A stretch of DNA of 64,000 nt from Aquimarina agarivorans (GCF_000218485.1 NZ_AFPB01000147.1:38353-102352); one strand, 5' to 3'. Shown: positions 17,478 through 27,565, counted from the first letter of the stretch. The notes: generated from the letters alone by a model not told the origin. Numbers and translations are program-made.

Positions 17478-19280
17478 ATGACAAATTTGAATTATGGAAT
17501 TATTGGAAACTGCCAAAGCGCGGCATTAATTTCCAAAACGGGGTCGCTGGAATGGTGCTGCTTACCAAACTTTGATTCAGCTTCAGCTTTTGCGAAAATT
17601 TTAGATAAAGACAAAGGAGGAAGCTTTGATGTAATTACAACAGAGGACTATAAATGTTCACAAAAATATATTGACAAAACAAACATATTAGTTACCGAGT
17701 GGGATAATGGGAGTGATGCCTTTGAATTTATTGATTTTATGCCAAGGTATAAAGATGAAGATAAAACACATTATACACCACCCGATATAGTACGCTATGT
17801 AAAATTGTTGCGTGGGAAGCCAAAGTTTAAAGTAAACTATAACCCAAAATTGAACTATGCCAAAGGGGAAACTGAGGTTGGAATAAAGGACAATTGCATC
17901 AAAGCAACTTACTACAATGAAACTTATGAATCTTTGTTTATGTATTGTAGTTTTGATCATAATCAGGTGTTGAATGGAGAGGAAATAACCTTAACAGGAG
18001 ATGGTTATTTTTTAATAAGTTACCATGAAAAGTTACTAAATCAGTCCATTGATAGGGAATTTTTGAAATTGGAACGCACTCGTGTGTATTGGAGGAATTG
18101 GTCTGAAAAAACCACGTCATACAATTATTATAATGATGAAATTTTACGTAGTGCTTTGGTATTGAAATTGCTGAGTTATGAAAATTCAGGAGCAGTGTTA
18201 GCCGCCGCCACTACATCCTTACCAGAAACTATAGGAGAGGTGCGAAACTGGGATTACCGTTTTTGTTGGATTCGGGATGCATCTATGGTTATTAAAGTAA
18301 TATCCGATTTAGGGCATTCAAGGGTTGCTAAGCGTTTTTTGGAATTTATAATCAGTGTAGTACCTATAAAGGATGAGAAAATCCAGATTATGTACGGAAT
18401 TAATGGTCAAAAGAATTTAACTGAGGAAATTTTAGATCATTTAGATGGCTACAAGGGATCCAAGCCAGTACGTATAGGCAATGCTGCTTATGAGCAAAAG
18501 CAAAACGATATTTATGGAATTTTGATGGATGTGATTCATCAGCAATTTTTGCAGTTTAAAAACACCTTAAGCAACAGTGAGGAGTTATGGACTTTGAGTA
18601 AGAGTATTATTAATATTGTGAAAAAAAACTGGCAAAAATCGGATAAGGGCATTTGGGAATTTAGAACGGAAGAGCGCCATTTTACTTTTTCTAAATTATT
18701 GTGTTGGGTAGCCGTGGATCGTGCTATTAAAATAGCCAAACTTATTGGTAAGGAGGCAGATCACGATAAGTGGATTAATCTACGTAATGAAATACATGAC
18801 GATATTTATAACAATGCCTGGAATGAAGAAATACAAGCATACACTCAGTCCTACGGATCAAAGGATTTAGATGCTTCTACTTTACTTATGGAAAGCTACG
18901 GATTTATTGAAGCTAAAGATCCTAGGTTTGTAAGAACAGTATTAGCTACGGAAAAGGAATTGTGTAATGAAGGTTTAATGTATCGTTACAAGAATAAAGA
19001 TGATTTTGGGTTGCCATCATCATCATTTACAATTTGTACTTTTTGGATGATTAATAGTTTGTATAAAATAGGCGAGCGTAAAAAGGCGAAGAAAAACTTT
19101 GATGAACTATTATCCTATAGTAATCATTTAGGGTTGTTTAGTGAAGATATTGATTTTAAATCGAAACGATTATTAGGTAATTTTCCGCAAGCATATTCAC
19201 ATTTAGCATTAATTGAAACTGCAATTAATTTTTCAGGTGGTTTTACTGAAGAAGAAGAATTAATGTCTGCAATACATTAA
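17478..19280 (+). CDS. Glycoside hydrolase family 15 protein (glucoamylase/trehalase-like)
   Basis: The protein has 600 residues, with an N-terminal beta-sandwich (YGIIGNCQSAALISKTGSLE) and a C-terminal (alpha/alpha)6 barrel. GH15 signatures are VRNWDYRFCWIRDASM, KGIWEFR with the likely catalytic Glu, FSKLLCWVAVDRA, and a late FPQAYSHLALIETA. There is no signal peptide, so it acts in the cytoplasm. GH15 covers glucoamylase, glucodextranase and a cytoplasmic trehalase. Divergent pairing with the trehalose synthase gene makes trehalose turnover plausible but unproven. The 76-base shared intergenic region likely drives both genes. Confidence 0.88.
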   Translation: MTNLNYGIIGNCQSAALISKTGSLEWCCLPNFDSASAFAKILDKDKGGSFDVITTEDYKCSQKYIDKTNILVTEWDNGSDAFEFIDFMPRYKDEDKTHYTPPDIVRYVKLLRGKPKFKVNYNPKLNYAKGETEVGIKDNCIKATYYNETYESLFMYCSFDHNQVLNGEEITLTGDGYFLISYHEKLLNQSIDREFLKLERTRVYWRNWSEKTTSYNYYNDEILRSALVLKLLSYENSGAVLAAATTSLPETIGEVRNWDYRFCWIRDASMVIKVISDLGHSRVAKRFLEFIISVVPIKDEKIQIMYGINGQKNLTEEILDHLDGYKGSKPVRIGNAAYEQKQNDIYGILMDVIHQQFLQFKNTLSNSEELWTLSKSIINIVKKNWQKSDKGIWEFRTEERHFTFSKLLCWVAVDRAIKIAKLIGKEADHDKWINLRNEIHDDIYNNAWNEEIQAYTQSYGSKDLDASTLLMESYGFIEAKDPRFVRTVLATEKELCNEGLMYRYKNKDDFGLPSSSFTICTFWMINSLYKIGERKKAKKNFDELLSYSNHLGLFSEDIDFKSKRLLGNFPQAYSHLALIETAINFSGGFTEEEELMSAIH

Positions 19281-19315
19281 TACTAATCAGAGAGGTACAG
19301 GTACAACCCAATATG

Positions 19316-19360
19316 AAACAGAAAAGCTACCTAAATATTAGGTAGCTTTTCTGTTTTTAT
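19316..19360 (+). terminator. Intrinsic terminator between GH15 gene and fbp
   Basis: A 19-bp perfect stem (AAACAGAAAAGCTACCTAA with its complement) closes on a 3-base loop and is followed by T residues. It lies between convergent genes and is probably bidirectional. Confidence 0.9.
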
Positions 19361-19377
19361 TTATGTTAGAAATGGTA

Positions 19378-20382
19378 TTAAGATTTGCTCATAAAATCTT
19401 CCACCTTTTTAACCATATTTTTACTTCCACAAATAAATGGAATGCGTTGGTGAAGTTCAGTAGGCTTAATATCCAAAATACGTTTGTAGCCATCACTGGC
19501 AGCACCGCCAGCTTGTTCAGCAATAAAAGCTATAGGGTTACATTCATAAAGCAAGCGTAATTTTCCATCAGGTAATTTTGATGAACTGGAATACATATAA
19601 ACTCCACCTCGTATCATATTCCTGTGTATATCACTTACTAATGATCCTAAATACCTTGAGGTGTAAGGCCTGTCTTCTTTTTCCTCCTGGCAATATTTGA
19701 TGTAATTTTTTATTCCTTGTGGAAATTGTAAATAATGCCCTTCGTTTACTGAGTAGATATGACCATCTTCTGGAAATGTCATTTCAGGATGCGACAAATA
19801 ATATGTGCCTAACGCAGGACTTAGTGAAAAACCATTTACTCCATTACCCGTGGTGTATACTAATATGGTGGAAGTACCATAAATAATATATCCAGCAGCA
19901 ACTTGCAAATTACCAGGTTGCAAAAAATCTTCCATGGATACTGGCGTACCTACAGGAGTTACTCTTCGATAAATGGAAAAAATTGTACCTACCGAAATAT
20001 TGACATCAATATTAGAACTGCCATCCAAAGGATCCATTAAAAGCACGTACTTGTTACTATGGTCTTTATTTTGACCTTTAATGGTAATAAATTCGTCATT
20101 TTCCTCGGAAGCTATTCCGCAAACAATTTCTCTATTAATTAATGAATTTATAAAAGTTTTGTTAGCAAATACATCAAGTTTTTGTTGCGCTTCACCTTGT
20201 ACATTTGTCTCACCTGCAGCACCCGTAATATCTACCAAGCCAGCTTTATTAACTTCATGATTTACCACTTTTGCTGCTAGTCTTATAGAATTTATAAGCC
20301 TAGATAATTCTCCGTTAGCATACGGGAAATCTCCCTGTTTTTCAATAATAAATTCTCCAAGGGTCAAGCTTTTGTGTGGCAT
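19378..20382 (-). CDS. fbp: Class 1 fructose-1,6-bisphosphatase
   Basis: This 334-residue cytoplasmic gluconeogenic phosphatase converts fructose-1,6-bisphosphate to fructose-6-phosphate. Family signatures are [14 protein letters not shown], the metal-site Glu pair in [22 protein letters not shown], and the C-terminal active-site [17 protein letters not shown]. Length matches the family. The start [12 protein letters not shown] at 20382 is standard for flavobacterial enzymes. It is convergent with the GH15 gene and separated by a shared terminator. Confidence 0.96.
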   Translation of the reverse strand: MPHKSLTLGEFIIEKQGDFPYANGELSRLINSIRLAAKVVNHEVNKAGLVDITGAAGETNVQGEAQQKLDVFANKTFINSLINREIVCGIASEENDEFITIKGQNKDHSNKYVLLMDPLDGSSNIDVNISVGTIFSIYRRVTPVGTPVSMEDFLQPGNLQVAAGYIIYGTSTILVYTTGNGVNGFSLSPALGTYYLSHPEMTFPEDGHIYSVNEGHYLQFPQGIKNYIKYCQEEKEDRPYTSRYLGSLVSDIHRNMIRGGVYMYSSSSKLPDGKLRLLYECNPIAFIAEQAGGAASDGYKRILDIKPTELHQRIPFICGSKNMVKKVEDFMSKS

Positions 20383-20580
20383 AAAAATAAAAAAGTATGG
20401 CTAAAAGTTAAAATGTATAATACGTATCGAAAGCTAATTTTTACATATTCAATAAATACTTAATTGCATAATATACAATATTAATCTATTTTTTTTAAGG
20501 TAATCTAAATTTATATTGCTAAAATTTAGAATTTTTTAAATTATTAAATATGTTATGTGCTGTAAAAACTAAATTGATTT

Positions 20581-21033
20581 TTAGCTTCCCATTTGGTGAG
20601 TATGAGGTTTTTTAAACAACTGCATGTAGGTAAGTGTCAATATTACTGAAGTTGCCATCCCCATCACAAATACTGAAAATATGGTTAGGGCAGATAGTAC
20701 AGGAATACTCATATGCCAATATCCAAACATTTCTTGAATATATTCTGGATTCAGTACATAACTATAAATAGCAAAAAAACCAGTGAAAATTATGGTGGAA
20801 TTCATCCCGGTTAACAAACTGATCTGAAAGCCATCTTGATAACTTAAATCTTTATTTTGTTTGTTCTTATATAATTGTAGCGAAATAAAAATTCCTGCCG
20901 CCATTATTACTCCATTTATTAAACTATAAATTGGCTCAGTATGCAAATCTAAAGAAGCAAAAATTAAAAAAGATACAATAAGTAAGATTGAAATGAATAT
21001 TCCGAAAATTAAAGGGTGTTTTTTATTTCCCAT
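20581..21033 (-). CDS. DUF4199-like integral membrane protein
   Basis: This 150-residue inner-membrane protein has four predicted transmembrane segments (around 8-26, 36-53, 73-92 and 106-133). It begins with the polar MGNKKHP and contains the amphipathic element LSYQDGFQISLLTGM that is typical of DUF4199 proteins of Bacteroidota. Function is unknown. It is followed by fbp in the same direction after about 200 bases and is divergent from the four-helix-bundle gene. Confidence 0.65.
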   Translation of the reverse strand: MGNKKHPLIFGIFISILLIVSFLIFASLDLHTEPIYSLINGVIMAAGIFISLQLYKNKQNKDLSYQDGFQISLLTGMNSTIIFTGFFAIYSYVLNPEYIQEMFGYWHMSIPVLSALTIFSVFVMGMATSVILTLTYMQLFKKPHTHQMGS

Positions 21034-21383
21034 AGTATGAATTTTTTAGTTAAAACAATTATTTGATATTATTTCATACAGCAATGAAAATTAAATATAG
21101 TAAGCTTTACTCGATATATTTTAAGTAAGTATTACTTAATTAATTTTAATTATCTTATATGTAAATGATATTTTATTTCTTACAAAGATGCCAAATTACA
21201 CAGGTAAGCACATTGCATAATTTTTAGATAGTTTTGTAAAATTTTTAGTTATACTGTTGGAATTAAACTAGTTTGTGGTGCGTGTAAAAAGTAGAAAGAT
21301 TACTCTTTTGTGTTAAAGTTAAAATCAAATGCACGCATACTATTATTTAGTTGATAGTACATTTACTTTTAAACACAAATATT
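21034..21383. other. Intergenic region between divergent genes
   Basis: This is 350 bases of AT-rich DNA between the DUF4199 gene and the divergent four-helix-bundle gene. It presumably carries both promoters. No gene, repeat or structured RNA was recognised. Confidence 0.55.
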
Positions 21384-21833
21384 ATGAAGTCAAATACCGA
21401 AAAAGTAAAAAACCAATTAAATAGTTTAATTCAAAGTACGCATGATGCTATTGATGGATTTAGAACCGCAGCTGAAAACGTAAATGATCAAAAAATTGTT
21501 GATTATTTTATAGGAAGGATGAATGAGCGAAAGGTTTTTTTAGAAGATTTAAAGCAGGAGTTAATTGATTTGGGGGAAGAATATAACGAAACTGGAAGTG
21601 TTGGTGGGGTAGTGCATCGAGTATGGATGGATATTAAAGCAACGTTTTCTTCTAATAATGAAGACCAGATAATAAAAGAAGTGGTCAAAGGGGAAAAAGA
21701 AGCAGTGAAACACTACAAGCAAATTTTAAATGACGATTACTTGCCTATGAGTAGTAAATTGTTATTAAGGGAGCAAATTACCAGCGTTGAAAAAAGTCTT
21801 GGCAATGCCATAGTAATGGAGAGCTTGAGTTAA
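21384..21833 (+). CDS. PA2169-type four-helix-bundle protein (DUF2383)
   Basis: The start at 21384 gives MKSNTEKVKNQLNSLIQSTH; an upstream in-frame start at 21351 was rejected because the extension is not conserved-looking. The 149-residue protein is wholly helical, with DAIDGFRTAAENV, a long acidic helix, VHRVWMDIKATFS, and the closing REQITSVEKSL. This is the ferritin-like DUF2383/PA2169 bundle, often linked to general stress response in proteobacteria and Bacteroidota. Function is unproven. It is cytoplasmic and monocistronic by spacing (103 bases to the next gene, with its own promoter). Confidence 0.8.
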   Translation: MKSNTEKVKNQLNSLIQSTHDAIDGFRTAAENVNDQKIVDYFIGRMNERKVFLEDLKQELIDLGEEYNETGSVGGVVHRVWMDIKATFSSNNEDQIIKEVVKGEKEAVKHYKQILNDDYLPMSSKLLLREQITSVEKSLGNAIVMESLS

Positions 21834-21900
21834 TAAGATTAAGTTTTTTATTTTGTGAATATCTAATTTGTAAAATTAAATTTGTGCCTTTGTAATCATT

Positions 21901-21908
21901 TATATTTG
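21901..21908 (+). promoter_or_regulatory. -7 promoter element TATATTTG upstream of the DUF4494 gene
   Basis: The octamer matches TAnnTTTG and lies 28 bases before the ATG at 21937. A TTG at 21882-21884 could be the -33 element with a slightly short spacer. Confidence 0.5.
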
Positions 21909-21936
21909 TCGCCCTTATCATCTATAAATTTAAAAC

Positions 21937-22479
21937 ATGAGCGTAACTTGGTACGAGTGCAAAGTAAAATATAGAAAAACAGTAGAATCAGGCGAGCAAA
22001 AAGTAGTAACGGAAGCCTATTTGCTAGATGCCATATCATATACTGAAGCGGAAGCACGTATTAATGAAGAAATGTCCGCTTACATCGGCGAAGAATTTAA
22101 AATAACAAATATTAAAGTAGCTAATTATTCTGAAATTCATCCTGTTGAAAACTCAGATCGCTGGTTTAAGTCCAAAGTATCTTTAATAGCTTTTGATGAA
22201 GAAAGTGGGAAAGAAAGAAAATCGAACATTTATATTTTAGTACAAGCTAATGATTTAAAAGAAGCTTTTGATAACACAAATGCAGCAATGAAAGGAACAA
22301 CAGGGGATTATACCATTCCAGCTATTGCAGAATCGCCTATTTTGGATGTATTTCCTTATTTTTCTGATGAGGTGGTAACGGATGAAAATGTTTCAACATC
22401 AAATGAAGAAACATTAATTACTGAACATGTTACAGAAGAGGCGATTTCAAGTAAAGAAGAAAATGTGTCATTAGAATAA
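21937..22479 (+). CDS. DUF4494 domain protein
   Basis: This 180-residue cytoplasmic protein begins MSVTWYECKVKYRKT and contains EAYLLDAISYTEAEARI and a KSNIYILVQANDLKEAF element. This is the DUF4494 domain, found almost only in Bacteroidota and of unknown function. The domain ends near residue 142 (VFPYF). The last 35 residues are an acidic, Ser/Thr-rich tail that is probably disordered. It has its own promoter and a hairpin downstream shared with the convergent giant surface-protein gene. Confidence 0.85.
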   Translation: MSVTWYECKVKYRKTVESGEQKVVTEAYLLDAISYTEAEARINEEMSAYIGEEFKITNIKVANYSEIHPVENSDRWFKSKVSLIAFDEESGKERKSNIYILVQANDLKEAFDNTNAAMKGTTGDYTIPAIAESPILDVFPYFSDEVVTDENVSTSNEETLITEHVTEEAISSKEENVSLE

Positions 22480-22843
22480 GATGTAAATTTTATAGTTCGT
22501 TGTTTTTATTTTTAAAGTTAGAAGTAAAAACATCATTTCAAATGGATAATTTGTATAGAAAAGCTCGTTAGCGATGGACTCAAAAGCCAGTTCAGTCCAG
22601 GATAGATAAATAGAGCTCGTCTGAAAAATACTCCTTGCGTATCACAGGAACTCATTTATCAGTTTGTATTTGAAGTGTCAAATGAAAAAGAATCATTTTA
22701 AACAGGAAATTTGATGCTAGAGATGGTAAATAAGCTAGGAAACTAACAATTTTTTGAAGTAAAAAGCTACAAAGCATAAAATAGCTCTAAATAAAAAAAG
22801 GCTGTCTAAATTTTTAGACAGCCTTTCTTTTTATGATTATTAA
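22480..22843. other. Intergenic region with a bidirectional terminator
   Basis: This is 364 bases between convergent genes. Apart from the hairpin at 22797-22832 (recorded separately) no gene, repeat or RNA was recognised. Confidence 0.6.
22797..22832. terminator. Bidirectional intrinsic terminator
   Basis: A 14-bp perfect stem (AAAGGCTGTCTAAA with TTTAGACAGCCTTT) closes on a 2-base loop, flanked by an A-run on one side and T-rich DNA on the other. It lies between convergent genes. Confidence 0.85.
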
Positions 22844-25800
22844 CTATTGAATGATCAATTTTTCGAATTGATTTGTACCTTGACCTTTTATTTTTAAGAT
22901 GTACATTCCTGATTCGATTCCCAATAGCGATAGCGGGACTGTGAGATTCTCATCAATTTCTACGTTAGTATTAAAAACTGTTGCACCTTGCATATCATAA
23001 AGTGTGATATGATGGATACCAACTCGCAATCCAGAAATAGTTACCTGATTCGAAGCCGGATTAGGATGAAGTTTCACTAAATTAGCCTCAATATCGATAT
23101 TTTTTTCTCCTACACGTCTAGAACCGCGTACACAATCACTATTAAATACATTTCCTCGATCATTGAGAACCCATATTCTATTATCATCTCCAACAGAAAT
23201 ATGATTGCCAGTTTGGTTTGATTGTTTAGACCATACGCGATTTCCTTCATAAAAATATACGCTGCCATTACTTTCAGACAATGCCCATACATTTCCAGTT
23301 CCTTCTGCAATACTTATGTCTCTTGCTTTGAAAGTTCCTTTTCGCGACCACCTGTCACTACTTAGTTGATAAACAAAACCATCTGTACCTACTATCCAGG
23401 GATTACCATCCGAATATACGTCCAGTTTCCTAGCCTTAACAGGAGGATTCAGTCGTGTCCAATCTCTTGAAGCGGAATTTCGTCTGTAAACTGCGTCATC
23501 ATTACCTATAATATACAATTCATTTCTATTGGCGCCTATATCTTTACCGCTACCACTAATCAGAACCCATCGGTTATCTGGACTATAACGGTATATTTTA
23601 CCATCTGTCGCAAGAACCATAGGTTGTCCAGCCCCTCCTACATCAACTCTATCGGCTCGGAAACCACCATCTGGTAAACGTACCCATCTATTATTTACGC
23701 GTTCCCAAACACGTCTATTATTACCTACAATAAATGTTTTTCCTAATCCACTTCCGATATCTCTTCCTCCTCCATTTAATCGGGTGAAATCGCAGAGACC
23801 AGCATTTGGATTAGACACAGTTACCCTTCTGCTAACCTCTTTTGTAGCTCCATCATTATCAGTAGCAACAGCTCTTAGTGTGTAGGTGCCCGCACTTAGA
23901 TTTTTTAATTGTGAATCATTTTGTGCTGCGAGACCCCAATCATACGGCGCAGTGTTTTCCTGTCGTACCAGTCTATTGTTAATAAATAACTTCACATTTG
24001 AAATGCTGCCATCGCTATCACTGGCATTAACGTTTACAGTCAAATTACCAGGTGCAGTAAAAGTTTGATTATTGTTATTAGGCCTTGTAAATGATATCGA
24101 TGGTTGCGCATTAGTAGATACAACAGGAGGAGTGCCAACCGGAACCATGTTGATGTAACCTGACTGAACCCCGACTCCGTTGTTAAACACTTTTACAAAT
24201 AAATCTCCCGATGATGGATCAGGGAAATAGGTGGTGCTGTTCGATCTACGCAGGAATCTAAGTTGACTGTTCTGTTGTACATCTTCTCCAGTTTCAAAGA
24301 AAGTTGGTCGCATTACATTCGCCATGCCTTTAAACCTTAAAGTGACACTTTGGGATCCATCGGGGATCGAATATTGAAACAGGCTGAACCGAACCCCCTC
24401 GGAGTCTAAATCAACAGCACGTGCGAATTCCACCTCGTACTCTTCACCTAAAACCACCTGAAGTCTCGGACGACGGTTGATCAAGATATCGTCGTCTCGC
24501 TCACTGGCATTGCCGCCCATACTGTACTTTCGTCCCTGTCGATTAGTGATGGTCCAGCGTGCATTTTCATACGGGCTAGTGTGTCGGCGTTCTAATTGTA
24601 ATGTAGCGACACGCTTTTTGGTTAGACCAGTGTATCCGCCATCGTCGGTACGAAGAATGTCACCGTCATTGACATCAATGATCCAGTTGTTGAAGGAGGT
24701 TACAATGGTATACCCGGCACCACCACCAATCCCAGAGGTCAACGATCCATCAACATCATAAATTGTTTTTTGAGAATACTGGCGATTGACACCACTATTG
24801 GTATTTAGCAACTGGTCGTGGCTTCCATCGTTTTCCCAAGACACGCCGGAGATGGAGGCATCGGGGCGAGTTCGATCGCCAATACCATTTTGAAAGAAGA
24901 TGCCGTTTCTGGCGAAGCCTGCAATGTGAATATCATCCCAAACGGAATAACCGTGATACATGTTCAGCATGACGGGTTGACGGTTTCTTCGAGGACCACC
25001 ACGCTGATGATTTCCGCGACTATCACCTACAATGAGTCCGCCATCAATACGCATCGGATCCGAGTCCATCATCACGACTTCATTGTCGGCAGCTCGGAAA
25101 TTAGGGAACTGCAGTGTGACATTGGTTACTAAGGGATAAAGCCCCGTAGCACTTTTGTATAAAGTCAAGTTTGAAAACACTGGATCGACGTTGTCAAAGT
25201 AGGGGACACCTTCGCGGAACCTACCAGCATTGCTAGCTTGGAAACTTCTATGCCCCGCGGGAATAGCAATAAAACCAGTCCACATCGAGTGCCCTGAGTT
25301 GTGATCAAAGCGTCCCATTCGCTCCCTAACGGGATTACGCTGATACATCCTTCTAAGGTATGAATTTGATGCCAATAAAGATTCGTTTGGAGTACTGACC
25401 GGATTGCCAGGCTGAGCGATCCAATATGCGGTACCTTCTGAACCGGCAGCAATGTTGCCCACGAATGTATTGTTTACACCGGTGATCCAGTATGCCGCAG
25501 TCGTCCTGAAGCGCACCCCGCCGTCACCGAACCGATCAGAGTTATCAACGATAAACGGATCGGAAAGATCTCGGGAGCCACCTGTCCTATGAATCCCAAA
25601 AGCAATGTTAGCCTCAAACCGATTGCCACGCTCAACACCGCTTTCCAAGAAGAAACCATGACCATGGATGTCATGTGCCACTACGCCTTGGATTAATACA
25701 TTGTCAGTTCCGTGAACCACGACAGCGCGGTTGTTGGAATTGGTGATGCTTGAATTTCGTATAATGTCGCCACGTCTGTTGCCGGCAAAGTGCCAGTGGA

Positions 25801-26917
25801 TCGGATAACGCCCAAGTCGTCCTGCTTGCCCCATTTGATCCAACTGAACGCCATCAACGGTTGATTGCCCCGCTGTATTCATAATCATGATGTGACCACC
25901 AATACCGTTGATAGTCTTACCATTTTGGCTACCGCTACTGTGCACTCTAAGTCTCCCGCGGTCACCGAAAGAATTATCGGTATCCTGCGAATCAAGACCC
26001 TTGATTACAATATTACGACTGAGTAAGGCAACTTCAGCACGTAGGTCGATGGAATTTGGACGGCCTGTTGCTCGACGACTACCAGGACGTAGGTTTTGAC
26101 CATAGGTCTCAATTTCACCATAGTGTCGATGGGTGGTTGCGCGATTGAGCGTCAGTCGCGTCCTCCTACCATAGTTTTGAACGCGGGTGATTGTACGAAC
26201 ATCTTCGTCAGCGTAACCAAAGCGACTAGATGCGATGACGATTTGGTCACCGACCTCCCAGTTCAAACTGCGATCAGAAGCGATTGAGGTATCCCCGTCG
26301 AAGTTTCGCTCAATAACGTTGTGTACAACGATGCTGTTAGAACCTGCCTCGGCAGTTTGCTCAAGCTTGGTAAAGCTTAATCGCTCTTCTCCAAAGAATT
26401 GTAAACGACCGCCACCGCCAGCCATCAAGAAGCCGTCATTGTCAGTGATGTTCATATTACTACCATTAGCCATTGGTATCATGTGATCGGCAAGGGGATT
26501 AGTACCCGTTAGGGTTAACGTAAAATTACCAGTGTCGAAACGGTTGCTTCGTGTTCCGATCTGAAACACACCACCACTGTTGACATGTACCCAGTCCGTA
26601 GTCAACGAGCGGTTCGTAGGAAACCTTGAGTTTTCTGGAACTCTCAATACACCATGGACAACGACTTCATTGGCGGAGTGATTTTCAGTAATGTCTACAG
26701 TAATGCCTCTGGAGATGATTGCTCGGTCGTTGCGACCAGGAATCCCTCTATCCCATGTAGCAGCAGAGTTCCATGGGCCGTTATTAGTAGCCCTAATGAC
26801 GGATTGACTTTGTATGTTTTGAAAAGAAAAAAACATACACATTATACATAATGCATATATTTTGAGATGAGCGTGTAAAGTAATTTTTTTTGAACGTAAC
26901 TTTTTCATTTTAAGCAA
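22844..26917 (-). CDS. Giant T9SS-secreted G8/parallel-beta-helix protein (CEMIP/TMEM2-like) with Ig and tectonin domains
   Basis: The protein has 1357 residues. Order: signal peptide (cleavage near NIQSQS, about 38); G8 domain (about 45-170, with NGPWNSAATWDRGIPG); right-handed beta-helix (about 200-720) with YPIHWHFAGN near 369, a VVVHGTDNVLIQG repeat and GHGFFLESGVERGN; a further beta domain; Ig-like domain (about 939-1035); at least five tectonin-type beta-propeller repeats (about 1040-1264); and a T9SS type A sorting domain (about 1272-1357). The G8 plus YPIH-type core resembles the extracellular part of animal CEMIP/TMEM2, linked to hyaluronan breakdown; the bacterial role is unknown. 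About 50% GC is seen in 24.1-26.8 kb against about 38% in the 3' end of the gene, so it looks like a chimera of transferred and native DNA. Confidence 0.8.
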   Translation of the reverse strand: MLKMKKLRSKKITLHAHLKIYALCIMCMFFSFQNIQSQSVIRATNNGPWNSAATWDRGIPGRNDRAIISRGITVDITENHSANEVVVHGVLRVPENSRFPTNRSLTTDWVHVNSGGVFQIGTRSNRFDTGNFTLTLTGTNPLADHMIPMANGSNMNITDNDGFLMAGGGGRLQFFGEERLSFTKLEQTAEAGSNSIVVHNVIERNFDGDTSIASDRSLNWEVGDQIVIASSRFGYADEDVRTITRVQNYGRRTRLTLNRATTHRHYGEIETYGQNLRPGSRRATGRPNSIDLRAEVALLSRNIVIKGLDSQDTDNSFGDRGRLRVHSSGSQNGKTINGIGGHIMIMNTAGQSTVDGVQLDQMGQAGRLGRYPIHWHFAGNRRGDIIRNSSITNSNNRAVVVHGTDNVLIQGVVAHDIHGHGFFLESGVERGNRFEANIAFGIHRTGGSRDLSDPFIVDNSDRFGDGGVRFRTTAAYWITGVNNTFVGNIAAGSEGTAYWIAQPGNPVSTPNESLLASNSYLRRMYQRNPVRERMGRFDHNSGHSMWTGFIAIPAGHRSFQASNAGRFREGVPYFDNVDPVFSNLTLYKSATGLYPLVTNVTLQFPNFRAADNEVVMMDSDPMRIDGGLIVGDSRGNHQRGGPRRNRQPVMLNMYHGYSVWDDIHIAGFARNGIFFQNGIGDRTRPDASISGVSWENDGSHDQLLNTNSGVNRQYSQKTIYDVDGSLTSGIGGGAGYTIVTSFNNWIIDVNDGDILRTDDGGYTGLTKKRVATLQLERRHTSPYENARWTITNRQGRKYSMGGNASERDDDILINRRPRLQVVLGEEYEVEFARAVDLDSEGVRFSLFQYSIPDGSQSVTLRFKGMANVMRPTFFETGEDVQQNSQLRFLRRSNSTTYFPDPSSGDLFVKVFNNGVGVQSGYINMVPVGTPPVVSTNAQPSISFTRPNNNNQTFTAPGNLTVNVNASDSDGSISNVKLFINNRLVRQENTAPYDWGLAAQNDSQLKNLSAGTYTLRAVATDNDGATKEVSRRVTVSNPNAGLCDFTRLNGGGRDIGSGLGKTFIVGNNRRVWERVNNRWVRLPDGGFRADRVDVGGAGQPMVLATDGKIYRYSPDNRWVLISGSGKDIGANRNELYIIGNDDAVYRRNSASRDWTRLNPPVKARKLDVYSDGNPWIVGTDGFVYQLSSDRWSRKGTFKARDISIAEGTGNVWALSESNGSVYFYEGNRVWSKQSNQTGNHISVGDDNRIWVLNDRGNVFNSDCVRGSRRVGEKNIDIEANLVKLHPNPASNQVTISGLRVGIHHITLYDMQGATVFNTNVEIDENLTVPLSLLGIESGMYILKIKGQGTNQFEKLIIQ

Positions 26918-27565
26918 TAATTTATTAAATATTAGTTATGTTGATTGAAGGCATGGGAAATTATAGACACAACGTATTATAAACAAAAATATTGTATTGC
27001 ATCAAACCGGTTCTCAACCTGGCGATAATTTGTTGTAATTAAGAGTAATATATAAAGGCAAAAAAGGTTTCAGAATCAAATAATTATGTAAAAATGCTGT
27101 GTTCAGTGAAATTTATCAAACACCTCCTTGTTTTATTTGTACAGTTTATTGGTCTCAGGTTTTTTTAAAACTATGCATTTTTAATGCATTTCGCTTTTAG
27201 CTTCTAAAAATATTACAAGAGCTATTGGCAATTAGTAATTAGCTGTTGGCTTTAAAATACTGCTAATAGCTAATTGTAAAAACGGATGTTTAAAAAGTAA
27301 TGACTTTTAGTCCATAATAGGTCATTTTTGTAATTCATTAGTAATAAAAGTAAAAATTGACATTAAATTTTTTCAACAGTACACATTAAAATTATTTTTT
27401 TTATTAGCGTTAATTAAGTATCATTTTTTGAGTAAAAATAGAACTATGATTAATAGTTGTAAGAGTTGTTCTACAGCTAAAACGTTGTATTTTTTTTATC
27501 GAATTTTTAACGCAATATTTTTGAATATCAGATGTTAATGCTCGCATAACACATATACTATATTC
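26918..27565. other. Intergenic region containing one copy of a dispersed repeat
   Basis: This is 648 bases upstream of the giant G8 gene and of the 27566 gene. It contains the repeat at 27151-27312. Otherwise it is AT-rich spacer in which I see no gene. Confidence 0.6.
27151..27312 (+). repeat. Dispersed intergenic repeat, copy 1
   Basis: It begins GGTCTCAGGT and is nearly identical to 56167-56317 in the same orientation. Between 27167 and 27280 only two or three bases differ. It contains a short palindrome (ATGCATTTTTAATGCAT) and repeated AGCTAATAGCTAATT-like segments that can fold. There is no coding capacity. Confidence 0.85.

Noticed and set aside
24477..26851. Several open frames on the plus strand opposite the G8 protein gene
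   Set aside because: They are antisense shadows caused by the higher GC of this stretch. They lack signal peptides, start contexts or domain patterns, and the minus-strand product has clear domains throughout.
27151..27312. Insertion sequence at the dispersed repeat
   Set aside because: No transposase frame, no clear terminal inverted repeats or target duplication are visible; only a non-coding repeat can be supported.
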